A stretch of 64,000 nt of DNA from CAVVXX01 sp963707975. GTDB lineage: Bacteria > Pseudomonadota > Alphaproteobacteria > Micropepsales > Micropepsaceae. The notes under the pieces were generated by a model. The model did no database searches, was not told where the DNA came from, and saw only the letters and a program-made list of their open reading frames with translations. Made by a program: the position numbers and the translations under genes. Below, in pieces: positions 53,962 to 62,886 of the stretch (position 1 is the stretch's first letter; each line of letters begins with the position of its first letter). The stretch spans positions 1-64,000 of the forward strand of contig OY970177.1 in the NCBI GenBank assembly GCA_963707975.1, written 5' to 3'.

Positions 53962-54890
53962 CAGGCCCGCCGCTCCCTCGGCACAGGCTGCGAATCACCA
54001 TTATGTAGCCGGAATATGTACGAATCGGGATAGCGCAGGTCTATTGATTCGATATCCCGCTCGAGCACGCCCTTTTCCACGATGAGGCGCTCAAGCTCTG
54101 AAATCTGACTCTGCCAGCCCACTTCCGGCAGTTTCACGATGACATTGCCGTCCAAAATCAGGTTCCATCGCCGTTCGGAAATGCGTTCGGCAGCCTTTAG
54201 GCGGGCCGCCACGGCGCGGGCACCGGCAACGGCATCAATAAGGGTGGCGGCAGTTTCTGGCGCTCCCGGACCCAGGATCAGCGGGAGGCGGGCGAACTCA
54301 TCCGTGTTTGCTGCCGTAATGACCGCGCCAGAACGCTCGACCACAGCCGTGTTGGTGCCATTCTTCCAGAGGGCAAAGGGGCGCTTTTCGACGATCACCA
54401 CCGAGATGGCGCCGGGGTATTGGCGGCGAACTTCTGCTTCCGATACCCATGGCAACTGCATCAGCCGTGTTCGGGCAGCGGCCGGATCGACGCTGAAGAT
54501 GGATTGGTTGGGCTGAATTCCGAGTGCGGCATGGATCGCTTCCGCCGAAGTGCGCTCGTTGCCCTGTAACGTAACCTTGTTGACCGCGAAGCCGAGCTGG
54601 CCGAAAGCGTTGCTAGTCGAACGCGCGAAACCGCCATACAGGTTCGCGACGTGACCGCCGGAGACGAGGCCAGCAAGGCCAGCGCAAAGAATGAACGCGA
54701 GCGTCACTGCCAGCATGGGGCGGCGCGTGACGCTGGCGGACACAGCACCCGCAAGGCCAGAAATGCCACGGCTTTCGCGCGCGCGGGTGCGACGGGTATC
54801 GCGGCGGGCGCCCGGGCGCAGCATAACCGTGCTCATCCAGCCGCTGCGGGCGGACGTTTTGGTGCGGCGCTTTGACCTCACCGGTCGCAT
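53961..54890 (-). CDS. ftsQ: Cell division protein FtsQ
   Basis: Bitopic divisome protein of 309 aa. A long basic cytoplasmic N terminus (about 1-58) precedes the membrane helix (about 59-78, MLAVTLAFILCAGLAGLV). The POTRA domain begins FAVNKVTLQGNERTSAEAIH, and the beta domain has WVSEAEVRRQYPGAISVVIVE, KRPFALW, RWNLILDGNVIVKLPE and IDLRYPDSYIFR. Its 5' end overlaps the ddl 3' end by 13 nt. Confidence 0.92.
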   Translation of the reverse strand: MRPVRSKRRTKTSARSGWMSTVMLRPGARRDTRRTRARESRGISGLAGAVSASVTRRPMLAVTLAFILCAGLAGLVSGGHVANLYGGFARSTSNAFGQLGFAVNKVTLQGNERTSAEAIHAALGIQPNQSIFSVDPAAARTRLMQLPWVSEAEVRRQYPGAISVVIVEKRPFALWKNGTNTAVVERSGAVITAANTDEFARLPLILGPGAPETAATLIDAVAGARAVAARLKAAERISERRWNLILDGNVIVKLPEVGWQSQISELERLIVEKGVLERDIESIDLRYPDSYIFRLHNGDSQPVPRERRA

Positions 54891-55801
54891 GAGGCGTCCT
54901 CCAGAATCCAGTGTACCAGCGTGCGGAAGTTCATGCCCTTGTATGCAGCCTGTTCCGGCACCAGCGAAGTGGGCGTCATGCCGGGCTGCGTGTTGACTTC
55001 AAGAATGATGATGCGGTCCTGACCCTTGGTGTCGTCGTAACGGAAATCGGTGCGCGACACACCGCGGCAGCCCAGCGCAATATGCGCCTGTTCCGCGAAG
55101 CTCATCGCCTGTTCGGTGGCGGCGGTGGAAATTTTCGCCGGCACAACATGGCGCGAGCCGCCCTCGGCATATTTGGCCTCGTAATCGTAGAAATTTGTGC
55201 TGGAAACGATTTCGGTGACGGCCATAGCCTCGCCGCCCATCACGGCGACGGTGAGTTCGCGGCCCGGGACATATTCCTCGACCATGACTTCATCGCCAAG
55301 CGTCCATTTTTCGGAGCCGAGTTCGCCCGGCGGACGGTTGTCGCCCTGCCGGATAATGAAGACGCCGACACTTGAGCCCTGGTTGACAGGTTTCACCACA
55401 TAGGGCGGCGTCATCAGATGCGATTGGCTCGCGCGTTTGCGGTCGGCGACGAAGCTTTTCACCACCGGAATGCCGGCCGCGCGAAAAACAGTCTTGGCGC
55501 GATCCTTGTGCATGGCGAGCGCGGAAGCGAGCACGCCGGAATGGGTGTAGGGAATTTGCAGAAGCTCGAGCATACCTTGTACGCAGCCGTCCTCGCCCCA
55601 GCGGCCGTGAAGCGCATTGAAGGCTGCGTCCGGTTTAGCCTTGCGGATTTGTTCGGCAAGATCCCGGCCCGCGTCGATTTCGATGACATCTAAACCTTCT
55701 TCGCGCAGTGCCTTTGCGCACGCGGCGCCCGACACGAGGCTGACCTCGCGTTCCGGCGATAAACCGCCCAGCAGCACGGCGACGCGCTTGAACTTGCTCA
55801 T
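54878..55801 (-). CDS. ddl: D-alanine--D-alanine ligase
   Basis: ATP-grasp enzyme making D-Ala-D-Ala, 307 aa from ATG 55799-55801, which overlaps the murB stop (ATGA). It has VAVLLGGLSPEREVSLVSG, NALHGRWGEDGCVQGML, PYVVKPVNQGSSVGVF and the metal-binding end ILEVNTQPGMTPTSLVPEQA. Codons upstream in frame belong to murB. Corresponds to the ddlB position in dcw clusters. Confidence 0.96.
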   Translation of the reverse strand: MSKFKRVAVLLGGLSPEREVSLVSGAACAKALREEGLDVIEIDAGRDLAEQIRKAKPDAAFNALHGRWGEDGCVQGMLELLQIPYTHSGVLASALAMHKDRAKTVFRAAGIPVVKSFVADRKRASQSHLMTPPYVVKPVNQGSSVGVFIIRQGDNRPPGELGSEKWTLGDEVMVEEYVPGRELTVAVMGGEAMAVTEIVSSTNFYDYEAKYAEGGSRHVVPAKISTAATEQAMSFAEQAHIALGCRGVSRTDFRYDDTKGQDRIIILEVNTQPGMTPTSLVPEQAAYKGMNFRTLVHWILEDASCDR

Positions 55802-56703
55802 GGCGCGCGCCCTACCCGCTTGATTTCCCATTCGAGTGCGATGCCGGTTTTCGCCTTTACTCGTGCGCGCACTTCTTCGCCTAGGCCTTCGATGTCGGCG
55901 GCCGTGGCGTCGCCCGTATTTATCAGGAAATTGCAATGCTTTTCAGAGACTTGGGCTTTACCGGCCCTCAGGCCCCGGCAGCCTGCCTGGTCAATCAATT
56001 GCCAGGCCTTATGGCCTTGAGGGTTCTTGAAAGTCGAGCCGCCGCTCTTGGCGCGTACGGGCTGAGTGGCCTCGCGCTGCGCTACAAGTTCATCCATGCG
56101 TGCGCTAATCGCTTCAGGATTATCCGGGACGCCTTGCAACACAGCGTCCACAAAAATTAGATCTTCTGGCGCTTTCGTATTGCGATAGGTGAAGCCCATG
56201 TCGACGAGCGAGAGCGTGACAAGCTTGCCTCCGCCGTTCACGGCCCGGGCTTCGATCAGCACGTCCTTTATCTCTTTGCCATAGCAGCCCGCATTCATGC
56301 GCAATGCGCCGCCGATGGTGCCGGGAATGCCACGCAGGAATTCGAGCCCGCCAATACCGGCATCGGCGGCGACGCGCGCGACAGCCGCATCGAGCGCCGC
56401 CGCGCCCGCGCGCAGGCGAGAATTGTCGAGTTTCTCCACACGCCCGAAAGCGCCGGTCAAGCGGATCACCACGCCAGGAATGCCGCCATCGCGAATAAGC
56501 AGATTAGAACCCACGCCGATGACGCTGACTTCGACGTCGCGCGGGCGCGCGGCCATGAAGGTGCAAAGATCGTCCACATCGGCGGGGCGGAAAAGCGTTT
56601 CCGCAGGGCCGCCCGCGCGAAACCAGACGAGGTCTCTGAGCGCGGCGTTGTCGGTATAGCTGCCGCGCACGGGCGGCAGCATGTCGCAAGCGCGAGACGC
56701 CAT
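55798..56703 (-). CDS. murB: UDP-N-acetylenolpyruvoylglucosamine reductase
   Basis: FAD/NADPH enzyme forming UDP-MurNAc, 301 aa from ATG 56701-56703 (TGATG overlap with murC). The FAD site is WFRAGGPAETLFRPADV and VIGVGSNLLIRDGGI; GLEFLRGIPGTIGGALRMNAGCYG is diagnostic. The catalytic Ser lies in AKSGGSTFKNP and the terminal Glu region in VSEKHCNFLIN. It lacks the Tyr-loop insertion of type I enzymes as far as I can see, so it is probably a type II MurB. Confidence 0.95.
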   Translation of the reverse strand: MASRACDMLPPVRGSYTDNAALRDLVWFRAGGPAETLFRPADVDDLCTFMAARPRDVEVSVIGVGSNLLIRDGGIPGVVIRLTGAFGRVEKLDNSRLRAGAAALDAAVARVAADAGIGGLEFLRGIPGTIGGALRMNAGCYGKEIKDVLIEARAVNGGGKLVTLSLVDMGFTYRNTKAPEDLIFVDAVLQGVPDNPEAISARMDELVAQREATQPVRAKSGGSTFKNPQGHKAWQLIDQAGCRGLRAGKAQVSEKHCNFLINTGDATAADIEGLGEEVRARVKAKTGIALEWEIKRVGRAP

Positions 56704-58148
56704 CACCGCTTCCCTCCCTGCGCGATAGATTTTTCCTGCGCCCGCAAACCCGCTTCTAGATTGACGGCCCATTGCGTAATCGAACCCGCGCCCAACATGA
56801 CTATGACGCCGCCGGGCTTCATCAGAGGCGCGACCAAGGCGGGCAAATCGCCCTCGGCATCGATTACCAGCACGTTGCGGTGACCGTGCCCGCGCAGGCT
56901 TTCCGCATAGGTGTCGCGATTGATGCCCTCAATGGGCGCTTCGCCTGCGGGATAAACCGGCGCGATGATGGCGAAGTCGGCATCGTTGAGGCAGCTGCAA
57001 AATTGCTCGAAGGTATCGCGCAACCGCGTGTAGCGATGGGGCTGCACCACCGCGATTACGGGCCCCGCATAGGCCTGGCGCGCGGCCTTGAGCGCGGCTG
57101 CAATCTTGAACGGGTTGTGGGCGTAATCGTCGATGATGGTGGCACCATTCCATTCGCCTACTCTGGTGAAGCGGCGCTTGACGCCCGCGAAATTGGCAAT
57201 GCCAGCGCGGATCTTGTCGACGCCAATGCCAAGCTCGCGCGCGACCGTAATGGCCGCCAGCGAATTCTGCACATTATGCTCGCCCGGCATGGGCAGGTGG
57301 AAAGCGCCGAGAGCTGTTTCCGTGCCCTTGCGGCGGTTGGTAACGACGACATCGTAATGCGATGCGCCTTCGGAAAAGCGCACATTCACCGCGCGCATAT
57401 CGGCCTGCGGACTTAAGCCATAGGTAATTAGCCTGCGATCTTCCACCCGGCCCACCATTGCCTGCACTTCGGGATGATCAAGGCAAAGCACGGCAAAGCC
57501 ATAGAACGGCACATTCTCGATGAAACGCTGAAACGCATCGCGCAATTTGTCGAAATCGCCGTAGTAATCGAGGTGGTCGGGATCGACATTGGTCACCACC
57601 GCGATGGTTGCAGGCAGGCGCAGGAACGTACCGTCCAATTCATCGGCTTCCACCACAACCCATTCGCCTTTTCCAAGCCGCGCATTGGATCCATAGGCAT
57701 TGATGATGCCGCCATTGACCACGGTGGGATCAAAGCCGCCCGCATCCAGTAGGGCTGCGATCATGGTCGTGGTGGTGGTTTTGCCGTTGGTGCCAGCCAC
57801 GGCCACGCAGCTCTTCAGGCGCATGATTTCGGCCAGCATCTCGGCGCGCCGCACCAGCGGCAGGCCCATCGCGCGCGCCGCATCCAGCTCGGCATTGCCG
57901 GGTTTCACCGCCGAAGAATAGACCACCACCTGCGCGTCCTTGAGATTGTCGGCGCTGTGGCCGATGGCGACAGGAATGCCGAGCGTGCGCAGCCGCTTCA
58001 CATTGGTGTTGTCGACGGTGTCGCTGCCTTGCACCTTGTATTTGAGATTGTGCATCAGCTCGGCAATGCCGCTCATGCCGATGCCGCCGATGCCGATGAA
58101 ATGGATCGTGCCGATAGTCAGCGGAACGCGGGTGACGCTGGCGCTCAT
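56703..58148 (-). CDS. murC: UDP-N-acetylmuramate--L-alanine ligase
   Basis: First amino-acid-adding ligase, 481 aa. The N-terminal Rossmann motif is HFIGIGGIGMSGIAEL, the ATP loop is AVAGTNGKTTTTTMIA, and VNGGIINAYGSNAR, EADELDGTFL and VTNVDPDHLDYYG are the central ligase motifs. YAHNPFKI is the C-terminal domain signature. The start overlaps the murG stop by 4 nt. Confidence 0.97.
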   Translation of the reverse strand: MSASVTRVPLTIGTIHFIGIGGIGMSGIAELMHNLKYKVQGSDTVDNTNVKRLRTLGIPVAIGHSADNLKDAQVVVYSSAVKPGNAELDAARAMGLPLVRRAEMLAEIMRLKSCVAVAGTNGKTTTTTMIAALLDAGGFDPTVVNGGIINAYGSNARLGKGEWVVVEADELDGTFLRLPATIAVVTNVDPDHLDYYGDFDKLRDAFQRFIENVPFYGFAVLCLDHPEVQAMVGRVEDRRLITYGLSPQADMRAVNVRFSEGASHYDVVVTNRRKGTETALGAFHLPMPGEHNVQNSLAAITVARELGIGVDKIRAGIANFAGVKRRFTRVGEWNGATIIDDYAHNPFKIAAALKAARQAYAGPVIAVVQPHRYTRLRDTFEQFCSCLNDADFAIIAPVYPAGEAPIEGINRDTYAESLRGHGHRNVLVIDAEGDLPALVAPLMKPGGVIVMLGAGSITQWAVNLEAGLRAQEKSIAQGGKR

Positions 58149-59242
58149 GCCGCCTTGCCTCCCAGCGTTTCAACCAGGTCGGCTAGCCTCAGCGCCGCAT
58201 CGGGGCGGCCGAGCGCGTGCGCGGCCGCGGCGCGTTCGGCAAGCTCCGTGGGATGTTGAATGATGTTGGTCAGAAAATATGCGAGCTTTTCTGGATCGAG
58301 CTTCGCCTGCGGCACATTCCAGGCCGCGCCCGCGCGCTCCATCACGGTGGCATTGGCCGCCTGGTGATCGTCGGTGGCGAAAGGATAGGGAATAAGGATT
58401 GCCGGGCGGCCTATGACCGCAAGCTCGCTTACCGTAGAGGCGCCGCTGCGCGAAATGATCAGGTGCGCGCGCGCCATGCGCTGCGGCAAATCATTATAGA
58501 AATGCGCAACTTCTGATTTTATTCCCGCCCTGCGGTAGGCGGCCCTGACCTCTTCGACGTCTTCAGGCCGGCATTGCTGCGTGACCTCGAGGCGCGCGCG
58601 AATATTTTCGGGCAGGCGCGCAAGCGCCGCCGGCACGATTTCGCTCAATGCGCGCGCGCCCTGGCTGCCACCGAAAATCAGCAAACGGATCGGCCCGCTG
58701 CCATTAGGCGGCGTGTAAGCGGTCTTTGACAATGCTGCCGCCTCGGGACGCACCGGATTGCCGGTGAACACCACGCGGCTTTCATCCTTGGGCGCGAAAC
58801 GCGCGAAGGGGAGCGAGGCGCTAATTTTCTTCACCTTGGAAACCAGCAGGCGGTTGGCGCGGCCGGGCACTGCGTTCTGCTCATGCAGTATGGTGGGCAG
58901 GCCTGCAATCCATGCGGCCATCATCACCGGCAGGCTGGGATAACCGCCAAAGCCTACAACGGCGCGTGGCTTTAGCTGCAGCAATTTGCCGAGCGCGGAA
59001 AAGACGCCAAGCACGATCACGCTCATGGCTGCAACGCGGCCTGTCGCCGAGCGATTGGCGAAGGTAGCAGACGGCACGGTAGAAATTTCGGCGCCAGGAA
59101 ACACTTCACCGTAATTCTTGGCGCGGCCATCCGTCATCACCACTACGCGCCCGCCACGGCGCGCGAGTTCACTGGCCAGCGCCTGCGCCGGAAATAGGTG
59201 ACCGCCGGTGCCGCCGGCAGCGAGCACAAAGAGCGCGCTCAT
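58145..59242 (-). CDS. murG: Lipid II synthase MurG
   Basis: GT28 glycosyltransferase adding GlcNAc to lipid I at the inner leaflet, 365 aa. The N-terminal glycine loop is LAAGGTGGHLFPAQALA, followed by VVGFGGYPSLPVMMAAW and LHEQNAVPGRANRLL. The C-terminal donor site has IFGGSQGARALSEIVP and SRSGASTVSELAVIGRPAILI. ATGA overlap with ftsW. Confidence 0.97.
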   Translation of the reverse strand: MSALFVLAAGGTGGHLFPAQALASELARRGGRVVVMTDGRAKNYGEVFPGAEISTVPSATFANRSATGRVAAMSVIVLGVFSALGKLLQLKPRAVVGFGGYPSLPVMMAAWIAGLPTILHEQNAVPGRANRLLVSKVKKISASLPFARFAPKDESRVVFTGNPVRPEAAALSKTAYTPPNGSGPIRLLIFGGSQGARALSEIVPAALARLPENIRARLEVTQQCRPEDVEEVRAAYRRAGIKSEVAHFYNDLPQRMARAHLIISRSGASTVSELAVIGRPAILIPYPFATDDHQAANATVMERAGAAWNVPQAKLDPEKLAYFLTNIIQHPTELAERAAAAHALGRPDAALRLADLVETLGGKAA

Positions 59243-60360
59243 GCGGCACCTTCCTGCGCGGGCACGGAAGGCCGTTGGCGCGTGATGGCGAGTGCAAGAC
59301 CCAAAGTGAGCGTGACTGCGAACAGCGAGGAGCCGCCATAGGAAATAAAAGGCAGCGTCATGCCCTTGGCGGGCAGAATGCTGAGCGCCACACCCATATT
59401 GATAAAGGCCTGCAAGCCGATGGCGAGTGCCAGCCCAGCACCCGCCAATTGCACGAACGGATCGCGCGCCTTGGCCGCGCGCAACAAGAGCCGGATTGTG
59501 ATGACGCCAAATAGCACGGCGATCAGCGCACAGAGCGCAAGGCCATATTCCTCGCCAGCCACGGCGTAGATGAAATCGGTATGCGCGTCGGGCAGCTTGT
59601 ATTTGATAGTGCCGTCCCCCGGGCCCACGCCGATAAATCCGCCCTTCTCGAAAGCCTTGCGCGCGAGACCAGTTTGGTAGCCACCAGCATCGAGGAATTG
59701 CGCGATGCGCACACGCACATGCGGCAGCAGGAGATAGGACAGCGTGGCAAGACCTGCGCCGCCCACGCCAAGCGCTGCGATCCAGTAATAAGGCAGACCG
59801 GCAAAGAACAGCATGGTGATGCAGAGCACGACGAGCAACGCTGTCTGCCCCACATCGGGTTGCATGAGCAGGATGGCGACGGCTGGCGCAAGGATGCTAA
59901 GCGTCACCAGCTCGCCTGGAAAACCGCGTTTCAGCTTGTCTGCCAGAAAAGCCGCCGCGAGAACGACGAAAGCGGGCTTCAGGAACTCCGATGGCTCCAG
60001 CTTGAAGCCGCCTAATTCGAGCCAACGGTGCGCGCCGTTCACTTCGCCGCCGCCAACAAGCGCCACTAAAGCGCCAATCAGAGCAAACCCGAATAGGGCC
60101 GCGGCAATGATGCGGATGCGCTTGAAATCGAGCAGCGAAGCGCCCACCAAAATTCCGCCCGCCGTAACGGCGAAGGCGATCTGCTTTAGCGCATAGCGGA
60201 AATCGCCCGCCGTTTCGGCGCCGCCGGTTGCTGCGGGGCTGGCGGCGCAGGCCAGTATCAGCCCAATGGCGATGAGCGCCAGCACGCCCGCAAATGCCAC
60301 GTGATCGATCGTCCACCACCAGCGTGAGAAGCTGCTCTTATCAGTGCGGCTGAAGCTCAT
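59239..60360 (-). CDS. ftsW: Septal SEDS peptidoglycan polymerase FtsW
   Basis: Ten-helix glycan polymerase of the divisome, 373 aa, paralogue of the frameshifted rodA at 8.1-9.3 kb. Motifs are GAHRWLELGGFKLEPSEFLKP (with the conserved Glu of the PSEF motif), MQPDVGQTALLV, VGPGDGTIKYKLPDAHTDFI and the C-terminal LPFISYGGSSLFA. Intact. ATGA overlap with murD upstream. Confidence 0.96.
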   Translation of the reverse strand: MSFSRTDKSSFSRWWWTIDHVAFAGVLALIAIGLILACAASPAATGGAETAGDFRYALKQIAFAVTAGGILVGASLLDFKRIRIIAAALFGFALIGALVALVGGGEVNGAHRWLELGGFKLEPSEFLKPAFVVLAAAFLADKLKRGFPGELVTLSILAPAVAILLMQPDVGQTALLVVLCITMLFFAGLPYYWIAALGVGGAGLATLSYLLLPHVRVRIAQFLDAGGYQTGLARKAFEKGGFIGVGPGDGTIKYKLPDAHTDFIYAVAGEEYGLALCALIAVLFGVITIRLLLRAAKARDPFVQLAGAGLALAIGLQAFINMGVALSILPAKGMTLPFISYGGSSLFAVTLTLGLALAITRQRPSVPAQEGAA

Positions 60361-61790
60361 GCGTGCGCCCTCGCGTTCTGGATGGCCGCTTCCATCATTG
60401 CTTTCACTGCCGAACGAAAAGCATCGCCGCGCTGTTCGTAATCGCGGAACTGGTCAAAGGATGCACAGGCGGGCGACAGCAACACGATGGGCTCGCTCGC
60501 CTGACTCAGTTGCGCATCTATCGAGGCGAGCGTCAGCGCGCGATCGAGCGTGCCAGCCTGCACGGCATCCACTTTGCCCGCGAGCGTTTTGTCGAAAGCG
60601 CGCGCCGCTTCGCCGATAAGATAGGCCCTGCGAATGCGCGGAAAGAAGGTTCTAAGGCTGGCAATGCCGCCTTCTTTCGCCCTGCCGCCGGCGATCCAGT
60701 AAATATCGGAGTAACAGGCGAGCGCGCGGGCCGCGGCATCGGCGTTGGTGGCCTTCGAGTCATTGATGAAGCGCACCTTGCCTATGCGGCCCACCGTCTC
60801 GATGCGGTGCGCGAGGCCGCCAAAACGCTGAATGGCATTAGCGATAGCGCGGGGGTCGCGCACCAAATGTTTCACCGCTGCATAGGCCAATGCCGCGTTC
60901 TGCCAATTGTGCGCGCCCGGCAGATTCGCAGCAGCATTGAGATCGCAAATCTGCGCTGCTGTCTGGCCCCAGGCATCATAGAGCTTGCCGTCAATCACAA
61001 AGATGCCACGCCCCAGCACCTTGCCGACCGATACTGCCACCGCTTCGCATGGCGCTGCCGCGGCAAGGCGGGTGTAGATCGCGGCTGAATTGGAATCGTC
61101 AACGCCCACCACGACAAGGCCGCTCTTGTCCGTGTGTTCGAGCAGGCGCGCCTTGATTGCGGCATAATTTTCCATCGAGCCGTGGCGGTCGATGTGATCG
61201 GGCGTAAGGTTGCTCAAGATCGCGACGTCGGGAGTAAGCCCCGGCGAAAGATCGATCTGGTAGGACGACACTTCCAGCACGTAAACCGTTTTGGCATTGG
61301 GCGGCGCGAGATCAAGCACCGGCTTGCCTATATTTCCGCCTACCTGCGCTTCGAACCCGCAAGATTGCAAAATGTGGCCGATGAGGGCGGTCGTGGTGGA
61401 TTTGCCGTTGGTGCCGGTGACGGCAATGACGGGCGCGAGATTTTTACCCCTGGGATCTGGCCGCATTTCGCGCGCGAACAATTCGATATCGCCGATAACT
61501 TCGGCGCCTTGCGCGCGCGCGCGCGCGACCACCGGGTGCGTCAAAGGATGCGTAAGCGGCACGCCGGGGCTCAGGATCAACGCCTTGATCTCGCCCCATG
61601 GCCACTCTTCCCAGGGAACGATTGTTGCAGCGAACTTGGCTGCTTCAGCGTGGTTTGCATCCTTGTCATCCCAGGCATAGACGCGTGCGCCGCCAGCATG
61701 GAACGCGCGAGCGGCAGACAGGCCGGACCGCGCCAGCCCGAAGATGCCGACCGAAGACCCTGCGAAGGAGCGCGCCGCGATCATCGTCAC
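60357..61790 (-). CDS. murD: UDP-N-acetylmuramoylalanine--D-glutamate ligase
   Basis: Adds D-Glu to UDP-MurNAc-Ala, 477 aa. VGIFGLARSGLSAARAFHAG opens the N-terminal domain. The ATP loop is AVTGTNGKSTTTALIGH, VLEVSSYQID and SNLTPDHIDRHGSMENY are central motifs, and FINDSKATNADAAARAL and LLSPACASFDQF lie in the C-terminal domain. ATGA overlap with mraY. Confidence 0.96.
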   Translation of the reverse strand: MTMIAARSFAGSSVGIFGLARSGLSAARAFHAGGARVYAWDDKDANHAEAAKFAATIVPWEEWPWGEIKALILSPGVPLTHPLTHPVVARARAQGAEVIGDIELFAREMRPDPRGKNLAPVIAVTGTNGKSTTTALIGHILQSCGFEAQVGGNIGKPVLDLAPPNAKTVYVLEVSSYQIDLSPGLTPDVAILSNLTPDHIDRHGSMENYAAIKARLLEHTDKSGLVVVGVDDSNSAAIYTRLAAAAPCEAVAVSVGKVLGRGIFVIDGKLYDAWGQTAAQICDLNAAANLPGAHNWQNAALAYAAVKHLVRDPRAIANAIQRFGGLAHRIETVGRIGKVRFINDSKATNADAAARALACYSDIYWIAGGRAKEGGIASLRTFFPRIRRAYLIGEAARAFDKTLAGKVDAVQAGTLDRALTLASIDAQLSQASEPIVLLSPACASFDQFRDYEQRGDAFRSAVKAMMEAAIQNARAHA

Positions 61791-62875
61791 CTCAACTTCA
61801 GCGTCGAGAGGCCGACCAGCGCCAGCACGACCGCAATGATCCAGAAACGGATCACGATGGTGGATTCGCGCCAGCCCAGCTGCTCGTAATGATGATGGAT
61901 GGGCGCCATCTTGAACACGCGTTTGCCGGTGGTCTTGAACGAAACCACCTGCACGATCACCGATACCGCTTCGATAACGAAAAGGCCGCCGACAATGCCC
62001 AGCACGATTTCATGCTTGGTGGCTACGGCCACCGCGCCCAGCATGCCGCCCAGCGAAAGCGAGCCGGTGTCGCCCATGAAAACCATGGCAGGCGGCGCGT
62101 TGTACCAGAGGAACCCGAGGCCAGCGCCTATCACCGAGCCAAGCAACACCGCAAGCTCGCCTGTGCCAGCCACATAATGGAGCTGCAGGTAGTCGGCGAA
62201 CTTCACGTTGCCGACAAGATAGGCGATGAGTAGGAAAGTAGCGGCCGCAATCATCACCGGCACGATGGCCAAGCCATCCAACCCATCGGTGAGATTGACC
62301 GCGTTCGAGGCGCCCACAATGACCAGCGCGCCAAATATGATGAAAAACCAGCCGAGGTTGATGAGCACGGTCTTGAAAAATGGCAGGGCGAGCGCGCCCG
62401 CGAGCGGCGGTGTTTCCAGCGACATCAGCCACAGCACCGCGCTGGCCGCCACGATGAATTCGACCGTGAGCTTGACCGTGCTTCTGACGCCATCGGGCGA
62501 GCGCTTGCTTACTTTCAGATAATCGTCGGCAAAACCGAGCAGGCCGTAGGCTAGCGTCACCACAAGTACAGCCCACATATAACCGTTGGAAAGATCGGCC
62601 CACAGCAGCGTCGCTACCGTGAACGAAATCAGAATAAGCAGCCCGCCCATGGTCGGCGTACCCTGCTTTTCGATGACGTGACGCTGCGGACCATCGGTGC
62701 GAATGGGTTGGCCCTTGCCTTGCGTGGCTTTGAGCCAGCGGATCAACGGCCTGCCCATGATGAAGCTGACCAGCAGTGCGGTCATGACCGCGCCGCCCGT
62801 GCGGAAGGTGAGATAGCGGAAGACATTGAACGGAGCGAAGTGATCCGCCAATGGAAACAGAAAATGATAAAACAC
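61787..62875 (-). CDS. mraY: Phospho-MurNAc-pentapeptide transferase MraY
   Basis: Ten-helix enzyme forming lipid I on undecaprenyl phosphate, 362 aa. The PF10555-type motif is KQGTPTMGGLLIL, the Asp pair is in LLGFADDYLKV, NAVNLTDGLDGLAIVP holds a catalytic Asp, and MGDTGSLSLGG and APIHHHYEQLGWRE (HHH motif) are all present. It starts 11 nt after murF. Confidence 0.97.
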   Translation of the reverse strand: MFYHFLFPLADHFAPFNVFRYLTFRTGGAVMTALLVSFIMGRPLIRWLKATQGKGQPIRTDGPQRHVIEKQGTPTMGGLLILISFTVATLLWADLSNGYMWAVLVVTLAYGLLGFADDYLKVSKRSPDGVRSTVKLTVEFIVAASAVLWLMSLETPPLAGALALPFFKTVLINLGWFFIIFGALVIVGASNAVNLTDGLDGLAIVPVMIAAATFLLIAYLVGNVKFADYLQLHYVAGTGELAVLLGSVIGAGLGFLWYNAPPAMVFMGDTGSLSLGGMLGAVAVATKHEIVLGIVGGLFVIEAVSVIVQVVSFKTTGKRVFKMAPIHHHYEQLGWRESTIVIRFWIIAVVLALVGLSTLKLR

Positions 62876-62886
62876 GTATGCCCCCT